The notes under the pieces: model-generated
Database searches by the model: none
Told to the model about the DNA's origin: nothing
What the model saw: only the letters and a program-made list of their open reading frames with translations
Position numbers and translations under genes: made by a program
Shown: in pieces, positions 9,433 through 18,937 of the stretch
Layout: the number at the start of each line of letters is the position of its first letter
Position numbering within the stretch: position 1 is the first letter of the stretch
Source: PALSA-505 sp963762615
GTDB taxonomy: Bacteria > Actinomycetota > Actinomycetes > Streptosporangiales > Streptosporangiaceae
Length of the DNA stretch: 64,000 bases
Assembly (NCBI GenBank): GCA_963762615.1
Contig: CAVXLG010000013.1
Location: 1,116,001 to 1,180,000 of the forward strand
Reading direction: 5' to 3'

Positions 9433-9652
9433 CACTGGACGCCCCTTGACGGTCGGGCAGCCGCCGCCGGTCACCGGTCAGGCGTAGCCGATCGAGTGAG
9501 GTCGGGTAGTTCAGGCGCGTGGCCATGGTCTACGATCCCACGGCCCGGGGTGCGGCGTCCCGGCTCGGCCAGCTTCCAGGCACCCTGGCCCTCAGAGTTC
9601 GGATCTGGACCAGGCGAGGCTGTAGGTCAGCCCCCGACCTCAGCTGGCGCGT

Positions 9653-9766
9653 CTACGTAGTTCCCGGTCGAACGGGTCGCATACTCGCCGCCCCGGCCGA
9701 CATCTCGTAGCCCAGGTGGCCGGTCATCTCCTCGGCCAGCGCCGAGGCCAGCACGGCCTTGGTCAC
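9653..9766 (-). pseudogene. N-terminal remnant of an IS256/mutator-family transposase
   Basis: The - strand frame reads VTKAVLASALAEEMTGHLGY followed by EMSAG. This is the conserved region near the N-terminus of IS256-family transposases, where KAVLExALxxEMxxHLGYE is standard. A TGA lies three codons upstream of the GTG and a TAG ends the frame after 37 codons, so only a scar of the element remains. No inverted repeats were found beside it. Confidence 0.6.
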
Positions 9767-9822
9767 TTGTCAGAGCAGGCCGCCCGGACCGGCCCGCTGG
9801 CCGTTCGGCTATCCGCCTTCGG

Positions 9823-10746
9823 TTACCCGCCTTGCGTGACCCGGATGATCGTCTTGCCGGACACCCGGCGGTCGGGCGCGAACGCGGACGGCGCCTCGGC
9901 GAGCGGCCGTACGGCCCCGACGGCCACCTTCAGCCGCCCGGACCGCACCCGCTGAGCGAGGTCCGTCAGCCGCAACCGGTCCGGCTCGACGACGAAGAAG
10001 ATCGCCCGGCCGTCGGCGGGCCGCGCCTTCGGCGGGCCGACGATCGTGACGAGCGTGCCGCCGGCGCGCACCAGCGGGGCCGAGCGTTCGAGGATCTTGC
10101 CCCCGATCACGTCGAAGACTACGTCGACCTCGCCGACCTCCTCCAGCCGGTCGGCCTGCAGGTCCACGAACGCGTCCGCACCCAGGCCGAGGGCAGCCTC
10201 CCGGTCCGCGGCACGACCGGTGCCGATCACGCGGGCGCCCAGCTCGTGGGCGAGTTGCACTGCGATCGACCCGACGCCGCCGGCGGCGCCGTGGATCAGG
10301 ACGGTCTGGCCGGTCTTGAGCTCCGCGTGGTCGAACAGGCCCTGCCAGGCGGTCAGGCCGGAGATGGGCAGGGCGGCGGCCACGGTGTGGTCGATGTCCG
10401 CCGGGAGCGGGGCGAGGTTGCGGGCCTCCACTGCGGTGTACTCGGCCAGCGACCCGTCGCGGGTCCAGTCGGCCAGCCCGAACACCCGCTGGCCCACGGT
10501 CAGGCCGGTGGTGCCGTAACCCAACTCGGTGACAACACCCGACAGCTCGTGTCCGGGCACGCTCGGGGCTCGGTCGCGGCCGGCGCGGTCGGTCCACGTG
10601 CCCGGCCAGTCCAGCTCCCCCCGGGTAAACCCGGCCGCGTAGACGCGCACGATCACATCGTTTTCGGCCGCGTGGGGGCGCCGGATGTCGGACAGCGTCA
10701 GCCCGGCGGCGCCGGCGGCACGGTCCCGTATGGTGATGGCTTGCAC
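9823..10746 (-). CDS. NADP-dependent quinone-type oxidoreductase (MDR superfamily)
   Basis: About 307 residues. An N-terminal GroES-like domain carries VPGHELSGVV and a DGSLAEYTAV turn. It is followed by a Rossmann domain with the nucleotide motif HGAAGGVGSIAVQLA near residue 145, a GADAFVDLQ segment and a FDVIGG strand. It has no structural-zinc cysteine cluster, so it belongs with zinc-free quinone oxidoreductases. The reaction is reduction of a quinone or enone with NADPH. Several starts compete (TTG 10767, GTG 10749, GTG 10746); an AGAAGGGA ribosome binding site six bases upstream favours GTG 10746. Confidence 0.87.
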   Translation of the reverse strand: MQAITIRDRAAGAAGLTLSDIRRPHAAENDVIVRVYAAGFTRGELDWPGTWTDRAGRDRAPSVPGHELSGVVTELGYGTTGLTVGQRVFGLADWTRDGSLAEYTAVEARNLAPLPADIDHTVAAALPISGLTAWQGLFDHAELKTGQTVLIHGAAGGVGSIAVQLAHELGARVIGTGRAADREAALGLGADAFVDLQADRLEEVGEVDVVFDVIGGKILERSAPLVRAGGTLVTIVGPPKARPADGRAIFFVVEPDRLRLTDLAQRVRSGRLKVAVGAVRPLAEAPSAFAPDRRVSGKTIIRVTQGG

Positions 10747-11012
10747 CACGATTCCCTTCTGCGACAAGTTCAGGTTCTCACGCGCCCTCAGGCATGTAGC
10801 TGGTCAGCGGGGGTTCCCCTCAAACCGTGGAGACTTCCTCGTAGCCGATTCGTGTACAAGTCCTGATCGAACTTCTGCGCGTCTCTCCCATCGGGGAACT
10901 CCTCTCCCTCTACAGGCAATCCAGCTCTTCGAGGACGTACGCAGCTTCGCCGAGAAAACCATTACGTTGGTAGCGCAGATGGCTGGGGACTTCCTGCCCT
11001 GGGATTTGGTCT

Positions 11013-11384
11013 TCACCGGATGAGCGTCTCCTTCGGGCGGATCACGCAGAACTCGTTGCCCTCAGGGTCAGCCAGCACAATCCAGGACTCTGCGCCGGTC
11101 TGCCCGATATCGACCCGGCGCGCTCCGAGCGCCAGAAGGCGCTCGATCTCCTGGTCACGATCTTGGGCGCTGGAGGTCAGGTCCAGGTGCACGCGGTTCT
11201 TGACAGTCTTTGGATCGGTGACCGGCATGAAGCACATGCCGACGGGCGCATTCTCGTCGGGTCCGATGACGATTTCCCGCTCGCGCTCGGAAAGAACCTT
11301 CCAGCCGAGCGCTTGCGTCCAGAACCGGGCCAGCCCAGGCAGGTCGTGCGTGTCGATGACGACGTGGTGAAGTCGTACAGGCAT
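11013..11384 (-). CDS. VOC-superfamily protein (glyoxalase-like)
   Basis: 123 residues from ATG 11384. A single VOC domain: RLHHVVIDTHDLPGLARFWT begins it, VHLDLTS gives a metal-site-like strand, RRVDIGQ and WIVLADPEGNEFCVI end it. The pattern is that of glyoxalase-like proteins acting on small electrophiles; the substrate is unknown. The upstream epimerase frame on the same strand runs into this gene because of a frameshift, which would otherwise have left a gap of about 90 bp. Confidence 0.85.
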   Translation of the reverse strand: MPVRLHHVVIDTHDLPGLARFWTQALGWKVLSEREREIVIGPDENAPVGMCFMPVTDPKTVKNRVHLDLTSSAQDRDQEIERLLALGARRVDIGQTGAESWIVLADPEGNEFCVIRPKETLIR

Positions 11385-12460
11385 GCGGCCAGTATGCGCG
11401 CACGCCAAACGTCACCTTCCCGGCCGGACCCGCACTCTGCTGCCGCTGCGAGCGGCTTTGGTGCTGGGCAGGCGGTCAGCGTCGCGAGTGCCAGGTGGCG
11501 AGGAGTTCTGTTTCCTTTTCTTTGCTCAGGCCGGCGCGCAGATTCTGGCTGCCCACGCTCCCGGTCCCAGGCCAGGGTGTCGGCCACAGTCTCCGCAAAG
11601 GGCCGGCAGCGAAGGCCGGCCGCGACCGCCTTGGCCGCATCGTAGGTGTGCACCCCCGGAAACTGAGGTTCCCACATCGGGAACCACTCCTGGGCCACAT
11701 CGCCCACGGCCGTCAGGAGGTCCTCGGATACCCAGGTGAACGTAGTATCGGCCGCCGCCGCGTCCCGGGCCGTTTCGAGCACGTCACGCATGACGATCCG
11801 CTCGCCGGGCCCGGCCACCCCGAACACTCCGCCGTCAGCGGCCTCTATCCGGCCGAGCATGAAGGCCGCGAGGTCGCGGACGTCGATGACCTGCAACGGT
11901 GCATCAGGCGGGCCCGGAGCCGCCATTTCTCCACCGCCTGCCGCACGCCGCAGGTAGAAGGTGAACCGGTCGGTGGGATCATGCGGCCCGACGATGTAGC
12001 CGGGACGGATGATCAGGCACCGGTTTCCGAATGCCCGCTTGGCCTCGCGCTCGCAGGCCACCTTGAGCGGGCCGTAAGTCTCCACCGTGACCGTCTCGGT
12101 CTGCGGGAAGGGAGGCTGGTGGGTGGGAGCCTGCTCGGTGGACCCGGCGGGCATGTCGTCCGGGTGCACCGAGAGGGTGGAGACGAAGGTGTAATGCCCG
12201 GCGAAATCCTGCAGGACAGCTGCGGCCTCCCGCACCACCCTGGGGACATAGCCGCAGGTGTCGAGCACCGCATCCCAGCTGCGTCCCCGGAGCAGGCCGA
12301 GCTGGCCGTCCCGATCCCCGTGCAGGTGCTCAACGCTAGGAAAGTCTTCCGGTTCGGACGCGGAGCGGTGGAAGACAGTGACGTCATGGCCATCGCGCAC
12401 TGCCTGCTCCACGAAGGCGCGTCCCACAAACCGGGTGCCGCCAATCACAAGGAGCTTCAC
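11177..12460 (-). CDS. NAD-dependent epimerase/dehydratase, 3' end frameshifted
   Basis: GTG 12460 opens KLLVIGGTRFVGRAFVEQAV, the Rossmann GGTxxxG motif of extended SDR proteins. A conserved YGPLK segment (YxxxK type) and an IIRPGYIVGPHDPTDRF segment follow, as in reductase-like epimerases that act on sugar or isoflavone-like substrates. After DTLAWDRERG the frame loses its family pattern and runs about 100 codons into the next gene. The expected end (GLSKEKETELLATWHSRR) is in another frame with its stop at 11476. One base was therefore gained or lost near 11535-11560. The native gene would be 11476-12460. Confidence 0.8.
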   Translation of the reverse strand: MKLLVIGGTRFVGRAFVEQAVRDGHDVTVFHRSASEPEDFPSVEHLHGDRDGQLGLLRGRSWDAVLDTCGYVPRVVREAAAVLQDFAGHYTFVSTLSVHPDDMPAGSTEQAPTHQPPFPQTETVTVETYGPLKVACEREAKRAFGNRCLIIRPGYIVGPHDPTDRFTFYLRRAAGGGEMAAPGPPDAPLQVIDVRDLAAFMLGRIEAADGGVFGVAGPGERIVMRDVLETARDAAAADTTFTWVSEDLLTAVGDVAQEWFPMWEPQFPGVHTYDAAKAVAAGLRCRPFAETVADTLAWDRERGQPESARRPEQRKGNRTPRHLALATLTACPAPKPLAAAAECGSGREGDVWRARILAACLYDFTTSSSTRTTCLGWPGSGRKRSAGRFFPSASGKSSSDPTRMRPSACASCRSPIQRLSRTACTWT

Positions 12461-12747
12461 CCAAACCCCCGACCGCCATGACCCGGGCTCCCCATGCAGG
12501 GCTTGCATGTGCCTTGCCTGGCTTCGTTCCCCGAAGATAGCGCAACCACCCGGAGTATCCATGAAAGGGGAATCCCCTCCCCTCGCGAGCACGAGCCTGG
12601 TTTCCCGGACGCGCGCTCATGCCGGATGTAGCCCGTCTTGGCCTCACTCACCAGCAGGGAGGGATGCCTCGCTCAGGGCGATAGAACTAGCACGCGCAAT
12701 TGGTAGGCCTTGGTCCTCGGCACAGTCCCGCCTGGGAATCCGCACGG

Positions 12748-14895
12748 TCAGGAACCCAGGGCGTTGCCATGTCCGAAAGACGCCCGCAGCGCATCGGTCA
12801 GCAATGCGACCAGCGCCTCGAGCTGCACGTCGGCCGACGAGGAGACCTCTTCGTCCGACCCGTCCAGCGCCCGGACGGCGAGCCCTGCCTTGCTGTCGAT
12901 CAGCCCGGCGATCCGGGCGTCGATGGTCTGCGCGGCGATGATGCGCCACGCGGTCACCGGTTCGGCCTGGCCGATGCGGTGGCTGCGATCGATGGCCTGG
13001 GTCTGCTCCGCGTCGGTCCAGGACATCTCGGCCAGCACGATGTTCGAGGCGACCTGCAGATTAAGGCCCACGCCAGCCGCGGTCAGCGAGCACACCGCGA
13101 CCGCGACGTCCGGGTCGTTCACGAAGGCTTCGACGTTCGCCTGCCGCGCTGTGGGCGTCTGGCCGCCACGGAGCGACGAGAAGCGCACCCCCTGCCGGGC
13201 GAAGATCTCTTCGGCGGCGTCCATCACGTCGATGTGCTTGGCGAAGAAGACAACCTTGCCGGCGCTGCGGGCCAGCTGAGCCGCGTAGTCCGCAGCCAGG
13301 TCGGCCTTCGCCCGGCCGATGCGTCGCATCATGGTGAACACGTTCTCGCCGGACTGCGCGGTCGCCGCCGCCTTCAGCTCCGACCGGGCCACCAGGCGGA
13401 CCAGGTCATGGTCGATGCCGTCGACGCCGACGTCGGAGGATCGGTTCGCGAGCGCGGTCTCATACCGCGTCACCATCCGGCCAGCGAGTTCCCGTTCTGC
13501 CGCCCGGATCGACCGTCCGGCCCGTTCGTCCAGCTCAACGGGGAGGTCAGCGATACGGCGGGCAGGGATGTCGGCGGCCACGTCGAGCTTGCGCCGGCGC
13601 ACGATGCCCAGGTCGATCACACACTGGCGCGCCGCGGCGTAGAAGCTTCGGTCGGCGGGCGTCAGGCCGGTGTCCTCAAGCGCGTCCATCAGCTCGTCGA
13701 GGGGCTTGCTGTCATCGATCCAGCCGAGGAACTGCCAGATCGCCCGGAAGTCCTCGATGTCGTTGATCAGCGGGGTGCCGGTCAGCGCCATCAGCAGGGG
13801 CCGGTCCGTACCGGACCGGATGCGGCCGGAGAGCGCGAGGACGTGCTGCGAGCGCTGCGAGGCCTTGTTCTTAATAAAGTGAGCCTCGTCCACGACCATG
13901 CCGCGGAAGCCGAAGTCACCAAGCCAGCCTATGTGGCGGTCGAGAATCTCGTAGTTGAGCACGACGATATCGGCGAAGCCGTTGACAGCCTCGCCGTCGC
14001 CCTGCACCACCGTGGCCGCGCGGTGGGGAGCCCAGCGGGCCGCCTCACGGGCCCAGTTGGTCTTGACGACGTTCGGCACGACGACGAGCAGCGGGTAGGC
14101 GTTCGCTGCCTCCGCGGCGAGCAGCGCCTGGGCCGTCTTGCCCAGACCCGGCTCATCGGCGAGCAGGAACGTCCGGTGGCCGGCGGCGGCCGCGGCGACC
14201 AGCTTCCCCTGGTGCGGCATCAGTTCCAGGCCGGCCGGGGTGAACCGTGCCGTCGGCGCCGGGAGCGCCATGCACGCCGGGGCTCCCCCGGCACGTTCGA
14301 AGGAATTCAGCAGCGGGCTGAGCAGCTCCCAGCCGGCCAGGCGGCGCGGACGCGAGGTGAGCTGCGGAGCGGCGGAGAAGTCGGGGGCGAGAAAGGGATT
14401 CGCCAGTTGCCGGGAGATCACCGACTGCGGCACGACCCGCCGCTCCGAGCCGGAGGAAGCTGTAGCGGTCTGCGTCGGCGCGATCTCTTCGGGCGCCGGC
14501 TCGATGCCGAGGTCCCGCAGCATCTCCCGCTCGAGCGACCGGGCCGCGTCGGACACGCCGGAGTCTTCGTTGAGCAGCGCCAGTAGCCCAGCGTCCTGGA
14601 CGGCGGTCGTCGCGAGGATGGTCGCGATGCCGTCCAGGCGCTTGAGCTGCTCGGCCCGATAACTGTCGCTTCCGGCCGCCGCCCAGACGCGGGCGCGCTC
14701 CTCCCGCAGCAGCAGGGTGACGGCCTGGAACTTCGTGCGCACGGCAGGCGTCACGCGGCCGCGCTGAGCAGCCGCCTCGACCTCACGGACGGTTCGGGCG
14801 AGCACCGAGACGACATCGTCGCGGTGGTGGACGCGTCGCCGCTCCCGCGGGGCGCTACGGCGAGCGCCCGTCTGGCGCTGGCCTGGTCGAGCCAC
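12748..14895 (-). CDS. SNF2-family DEAD/DEAH helicase-like ATPase
   Basis: 715 residues from GTG 14895, which follows GAGGAGAAG. An N-terminal region of about 220 residues precedes a superfamily 2 core. Visible motifs are MPHQ near 226, motif I LADEPGLGKT near 245-254, motif II VDEAHFIKN near 335, motif III ALTGTPLIND, and the C-terminal lobe with a QAIDRSHRIGQ motif VI. Such proteins move along double-stranded DNA and remodel DNA-protein complexes; this size and layout resemble SMARCAL1-like or bacterial Snf2 proteins. It has no SWIM or bromodomain. Motif I has Pro where most have Met/Gln. It stands alone, with no nuclease or methylase neighbour, so a defence role is not supported. Confidence 0.88.
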   Translation of the reverse strand: MARPGQRQTGARRSAPRERRRVHHRDDVVSVLARTVREVEAAAQRGRVTPAVRTKFQAVTLLLREERARVWAAAGSDSYRAEQLKRLDGIATILATTAVQDAGLLALLNEDSGVSDAARSLEREMLRDLGIEPAPEEIAPTQTATASSGSERRVVPQSVISRQLANPFLAPDFSAAPQLTSRPRRLAGWELLSPLLNSFERAGGAPACMALPAPTARFTPAGLELMPHQGKLVAAAAAGHRTFLLADEPGLGKTAQALLAAEAANAYPLLVVVPNVVKTNWAREAARWAPHRAATVVQGDGEAVNGFADIVVLNYEILDRHIGWLGDFGFRGMVVDEAHFIKNKASQRSQHVLALSGRIRSGTDRPLLMALTGTPLINDIEDFRAIWQFLGWIDDSKPLDELMDALEDTGLTPADRSFYAAARQCVIDLGIVRRRKLDVAADIPARRIADLPVELDERAGRSIRAAERELAGRMVTRYETALANRSSDVGVDGIDHDLVRLVARSELKAAATAQSGENVFTMMRRIGRAKADLAADYAAQLARSAGKVVFFAKHIDVMDAAEEIFARQGVRFSSLRGGQTPTARQANVEAFVNDPDVAVAVCSLTAAGVGLNLQVASNIVLAEMSWTDAEQTQAIDRSHRIGQAEPVTAWRIIAAQTIDARIAGLIDSKAGLAVRALDGSDEEVSSSADVQLEALVALLTDALRASFGHGNALGS

Positions 14896-15309
14896 AGACT
14901 TCTCCTCTGAAATGCCGGGACACGGTGGCCACGGCAGCATGCCGCACAGTCCCGCGGCCTGGGCGAGGAACATCCCGGACAGCGGCCTGGTGCTTTGAAC
15001 ACCGAGCCGACCTGCGGATCTCCGACGATCGACGCAGGCAGGCCCCGGCAGGCCACTTACACGAACCTGAGCCGTCCGTGCTGGTGATCACAGCACGGGA
15101 AAGTCGTCGTCGGACGACCGGCTCGGTTCTCGGCTACCCTCCATGTTAACGCGTGCGAGAGCGCATAATTCCCGGCCGCACTGGATGGAGAAGGCGCCCC
15201 CGGGCCGCTACGGCCCGGGGGCGCCTTGGTTTCACCTGGACTCCGGTTACCTCCAGGCCCTCGCCTTCTTCAGACGGACTCGGCGATACCGGCGATAGGA
15301 TTCTGCTGT
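14896..15309. other. Intergenic region with terminator
   Basis: About 410 bp without a supported gene. It holds the presumed promoter of the helicase gene, a 6-bp-armed inverted repeat (GTGCTG...CAGCAC, about 15078-15096) of unknown role and the strong hairpin at 15191-15227 that ends the ricin-like gene. Confidence 0.5.
15191..15227. terminator. Perfect 16-bp hairpin downstream of ricin-like copy 2
   Basis: Arms 15191-15206 and 15212-15227 are perfectly complementary with a 5-base loop (GCTAC). It lies downstream of the - strand gene ending at 15310. Length and loop size are the same as at 2712-2748, though the arm sequences differ. Confidence 0.75.
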
Positions 15310-15873
15310 CTACGGAGAATACGTCCATGACGAGGCAGAGCTGCCGGTGGTCACGTCCTGGCCCATGATCGGACCGTTGTTGTGCACCCGCAGGAACAGG
15401 CCGGTCTTCACATTGTAGAAGGAACACGTGGTGCTCGGGCAGTTGAGGAACCATTGCTGGCTAGAGAAGCCAGCGCCGCCGTTCCCCGCCGTCTCCGTCG
15501 TCACGTTCGCGCCGGGGCTGGAGGACCTGCTGGTCAGGGCCAGCCCCCCGTTCTCGAGGAGCCAGTACGAGGAGCTCCCCGACTCGCAGAGGGCCCAGCT
15601 GGTCGAGCTGTTTTCGGTCGGCTTCAGGTACGCGGCCGCCCCGGAACTGGGCTTTCTAAGTGCACCCAGGTAGTAGTTGACACCGTTCTTGGTGACATTG
15701 AAGTAGTAGGAGCCGCCATAAGGCATGCCACCAACGCAGGTGGGCGCCTGGCGGACAGTCGTGCCGGTGGGCGCATGGTGGGCAGTCGTGCCGGCGCTGG
15801 CTATGCCACCGGTAAGGGCGGCGGTTCCCCCGGCGAGCAGCCCCGCCGCGATCGTGGAAATCAGACGTCGCAT
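15310..15873 (-). CDS. Small secreted ricin-like (beta-trefoil-like) protein, copy 2
   Basis: 187 residues from ATG 15873, preceded by GAGGGGAAAG. It has a signal peptide (MRRLISTIAAGLLAGGTA) and the same segments as the gene at 2917-3435: ALTSRSSSPGANV, GFSSQQWF and VKTGLFLRVHNNGPIMGQDV. It adds an APTGTTVRQAPTC stretch after the signal peptide and has more cysteines (about five), which may form extra disulfides. The two proteins are clearly paralogues, and their upstream DNA is alike. A glycan-binding secreted role is inferred from the QxW-like motif only. Confidence 0.75.
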   Translation of the reverse strand: MRRLISTIAAGLLAGGTAALTGGIASAGTTAHHAPTGTTVRQAPTCVGGMPYGGSYYFNVTKNGVNYYLGALRKPSSGAAAYLKPTENSSTSWALCESGSSSYWLLENGGLALTSRSSSPGANVTTETAGNGGAGFSSQQWFLNCPSTTCSFYNVKTGLFLRVHNNGPIMGQDVTTGSSASSWTYSP

Positions 15874-16119
15874 GATAACTTTCCCCTCGTAATCTTCTCG
15901 GTTCTTTCTTGCGGCTGGCCTGCCGTGCCTGATCCGGCTCGACCTCCGTTCGGCCGGCGAAGCCTGGAGCCGTGAGCGGAGGTCAGCCGCTTCTACTTCC
16001 ATAGAGGGAACCGAAGGCGTTCAGATACATCACTAACCGGAATTCGTGCATCATCGGCCAGCCATCGTGCGGAGTCGGCACCGGCATCCGTACTATGCCG
16101 CCGATTGCGCCTTGCGGCT

Positions 16120-17208
16120 CTACCGTCCGATCAGGGCGGCGATGATGTCGCGGACCTGGTCTGGCTCCAGCGCGCGGGTGGCGTCGCCGACGGAGAGCTC
16201 TACCCGCTGGATGCCGGGATCGATGGTGGTCATGGCCTTCGGCCAGGTCCAGATCCCCTGTTCGGCGGCCATGTGGCGGGCGGCTGCGGCGAACCTGTCC
16301 TGTGTTGTGTCCAGCAGGAGGTGCATCATCGGAACCTGCGGCGGGTCGGGTACGACCCGCACGCCGGTAACGTCGCTGAGGGCGGCCGCGATGGCGCGGG
16401 CGTGGGCGAGATAACTGGGCATCAGCGGCAGCCGGCGCCGCAGGCAGGTCAGCGCCGACGCGGCGTTCGGCCACAGGCCGAACAATGTGCCGCCCATGCG
16501 CTGCCGCCACTCGCGCACCTCGGCGAGGATGTCGGCGGGGCCGGCCACGCAGCAGCCCGGCAGCGCGCCGATGCCTTTGTAGAACGACACGTACACGGTG
16601 TCGAACACCGCCGCGATCTCGGCCGGCGGCCTGCCGTACCCGGCCGCTGACTCCCACAGCCGGGCGCCGTCAAGATGGGCGGCGGCCCCGTGTTCTCGGG
16701 CCCAGTCGCACTGGGCAAGCAGATCTTCCCAGGCCGGCTGCTGGCCGCCAAGATCACGCTGTGGCAGTTCGATCAGCAGGGCCGCGGGCGGTTCGCCGAT
16801 CGCTGTGAGGTCGCTGATGGTCATCAGGCGGTCCAGGTCGCCGGCCGGGCGCCCGGTCAGGCCGTGCAGGCGCTGGTATGCCTCGCCCTCGTGCCGCTCC
16901 AGGTGACACATGGGGTGGAAGATGACCGTCTTGCGCTGCCGCCTGTCCGCGTGCACCCGCAGCACACACTGCTGGGCCATTGTCCCGCTGGGAACGAACA
17001 CCGCCGCTGGCTTGCCCAGCAGCCCGGCGATCTCCGCCTCCAGCTCGCAGACAACGCCGCCATCGCCGTAGCGGTCGGTGACGGTGTCGGCGGGGATGCT
17101 GGCCAGCATGCCCGCCGCTGTGACCTGCCCATGGCCGGCCAGAAACACCGAACACCGGGCGCGGAGCCCGGCCTGCTCAGCAGGGGACAGCTCTTCGGTG
17201 GCGGGCAT
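16120..17208 (-). CDS. PLP-dependent beta-eliminating lyase, threonine aldolase type
   Basis: 362 residues. The fold-type I signature is intact: VFVPSGTMAQQ near 71-80, AAAHLDGARLWES near 175-187 with Asp180 expected to bind the pyridine nitrogen, and VSFYKGIGALPG with Lys211 as the likely Schiff-base lysine. The sequence is closest to low-specificity L-threonine aldolases, which split threonine to glycine and acetaldehyde, or to related beta-eliminating lyases. It stands alone; the next gene on the strand (GNAT) is 290 bp upstream. Confidence 0.88.
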   Translation of the reverse strand: MPATEELSPAEQAGLRARCSVFLAGHGQVTAAGMLASIPADTVTDRYGDGGVVCELEAEIAGLLGKPAAVFVPSGTMAQQCVLRVHADRRQRKTVIFHPMCHLERHEGEAYQRLHGLTGRPAGDLDRLMTISDLTAIGEPPAALLIELPQRDLGGQQPAWEDLLAQCDWAREHGAAAHLDGARLWESAAGYGRPPAEIAAVFDTVYVSFYKGIGALPGCCVAGPADILAEVREWRQRMGGTLFGLWPNAASALTCLRRRLPLMPSYLAHARAIAAALSDVTGVRVVPDPPQVPMMHLLLDTTQDRFAAAARHMAAEQGIWTWPKAMTTIDPGIQRVELSVGDATRALEPDQVRDIIAALIGR

Positions 17209-17500
17209 GCCTCATTATCCGTCGCGGGCGCGCGAGCAGACCGGCGGGCGGCTGTGCACGGACGGCCAACCCGCTCAGCTGGTCTCTGGCCCCGACGGTC
17301 GCCAGCGCTGACACGCGGCCGGTCTCTGCACTGCTTGCAGACGAGAAGGCCACGCGGATCTGCCGATGAGCGGGCCTTCTCACCGCGACGGGCCTGGCTG
17401 TCGCTCCTCTGGCCGATCAGTGGATTGCGGGGAACTCGGTTGGGCACGAGGACCGGGCTTCGCCCCACGCCCGATCCCAGGGTCACTGCGCATCCCCAGT

Positions 17501-18187
17501 TCAGGTCGATGCGCAGACCCGCGTCGTCAGACCGCGGCCCGGGGGTCGGCCGCCCAGCCGCATATGGATGTGCCCGTCGGTGAACCAGTGCGGCGGATTC
17601 GCCGGGCTGAGCTCCCGGAACGGGTACCCGGCCTTCTCGGCTACGCGGCAGGACGCCGGGTTGTCGATATCATGCACGAGCATGATCTGCCGCAGGCTTG
17701 CCCCGGCGAACGCATCGAAGACCCAGTCGGTCACCGCCCTGACCGCCGCCGGAGCTATGCCGCGGCCGCGCGCTGCCACCGCGGTCCAGTAGCCGATCTC
17801 GGCGGTCTCGCGCTCGCCGATCCGGCCGGTCTCCTCGCGATTCTTCAGTCCGACATTCCCCGCCAGGACACGGCCGCCGATATCGTCCGCCTCGAGTACG
17901 GCGAAGCTCAGCCGGTCACCGTCGCGCCAGCCGCGGTCCTGGCTCGCGAGCCACCGGGCCGCGTCGCGCTCGCCGGCCGACCCGGTCCGACGCTGCGCCC
18001 CGCCGGGCAGCGCGGTCCTGACCGGGCGTTCGTCCGGTCTTGACCACATGCCAGCGGTGGGGTACTCGCGGCTCATCTCGGCGGCCAGTGCGGGGATGTC
18101 CGCCGCTCGCCAGGGCCGCAGGATCAGCGCGGGCTGCCGGCCCACGGCCGGCACGCACAGCTCAGGGAACCTCAGCCCGTCTGTCAT
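17501..18187 (-). CDS. GNAT-family N-acetyltransferase (RimJ/RimL-like)
   Basis: 228 residues. A LILRPWRAADIPALAAEM start leads to a strand with LSFAVLE, an AGNVGLKN turn, an EIGYWTAVAARGRGIAP acetyl-CoA loop and the C-terminal NPASCRVAEKAGYPFRELS pattern. These are typical of RimJ/RimL-type acetyltransferases, which use acetyl-CoA to modify amino groups of proteins or small molecules. An insert of about 20 Arg/Gly-rich residues near 50-75 is unusual. Target unknown. Confidence 0.85.
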   Translation of the reverse strand: MTDGLRFPELCVPAVGRQPALILRPWRAADIPALAAEMSREYPTAGMWSRPDERPVRTALPGGAQRRTGSAGERDAARWLASQDRGWRDGDRLSFAVLEADDIGGRVLAGNVGLKNREETGRIGERETAEIGYWTAVAARGRGIAPAAVRAVTDWVFDAFAGASLRQIMLVHDIDNPASCRVAEKAGYPFRELSPANPPHWFTDGHIHMRLGGRPPGRGLTTRVCAST

Positions 18188-18586
18188 GCTGGGAATAATG
18201 CTGAACCACCGGCATCGCGCTCAACCGGGTTTCGCCTGGGTGATCGGCTAAGGTCGCAAAGTCTACGGCGAGGGAAGAAACCGAGCATCCCCGACTGCCT
18301 GGCGGGCGCCAGGCAATGCCGATCGGCTTGCCGCTGCCGACGGCGGAACTGCAGCTGTTCCCGACTACGGGCACATCTTGGGGTGCTCATCTGCCGTTGG
18401 CCGGCTCGCTTCCGCGAGGAGGCGAATGGCCCCAGAGTGCTCTGCTTGCCGCGGGGTCTGGGTCAGCTGAGAGTTGCTGGCCGGGGGAGCAGATCCCGGT
18501 GGCCGGCCGGCGGTCTCGTGCCGGCCAGGAGCGGGCCGTCCGTTGCCGAGTGCTGCCTGCGCCGTGTCGCCGGGCGGACTGGTGGC
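18188..18586. other. Intergenic stretch, no gene seen
   Basis: About 400 bp between the GNAT gene start and the end of the small membrane protein gene. Open frames are short and not protein-like. It presumably holds the GNAT promoter. No strong hairpin was found. Confidence 0.4.
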
Positions 18587-18937
18587 TCAGGCGGTGCTTG
18601 CGGCCGCCCGCCGACGTGCGGTCCGCATCTGGTAGATGCTCACTGCCAGAGCAGCGGTGAGCAGCGCGGACCCAGCCACGATGACAATGATCTGCCAGCC
18701 GGACATGCCGCTGGCCGCTATCGGGTGGGCATGCGCGGGCAGCGGCGGGTGCCTGGTCCAGCCGGGCGGCGCGGGCCTGGAGCCGACTAGCCCCGGGCGG
18801 CCATGAGGATCGCCGCCCAGCGGCCGCATCACCCTGGCCACTGCGGCGTGTGCTGCGCCGGCGCTGAAGGCCAGCAGGGCGCCGGCCAGCCCGGACAGGG
18901 TCATGACGAGACGGACGATGATGTTGAAGCGATTCAT
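18587..18937 (-). CDS. Small exported membrane-anchored protein
   Basis: 116 residues from ATG 18937 with a strong AGGAGG ribosome binding site. An N-terminal hydrophobic stretch (about 6-30, ending in AAHA) looks like a signal peptide. A Pro/His/Gly-rich region follows, and then a single C-terminal membrane helix (WQIIVIVAGSALLTAALAV) and a basic tail RTARRRAAA. The layout is that of a small extracellular protein anchored by its C-terminus. No family recognised. Confidence 0.7.
   Translation of the reverse strand: MNRFNIIVRLVMTLSGLAGALLAFSAGAAHAAVARVMRPLGGDPHGRPGLVGSRPAPPGWTRHPPLPAHAHPIAASGMSGWQIIVIVAGSALLTAALAVSIYQMRTARRRAAASTA

Noticed and set aside
12700..14586. 628-residue + strand frame opposite the SNF2 gene
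   Set aside because: The - strand frame carries all helicase motifs; the + strand frame is a high-GC shadow.
12748..14895. SNF2 helicase as part of a defence system such as DISARM
   Set aside because: No methylase, nuclease or other partner gene lies next to it; neighbours are an epimerase and a secreted lectin-like gene.
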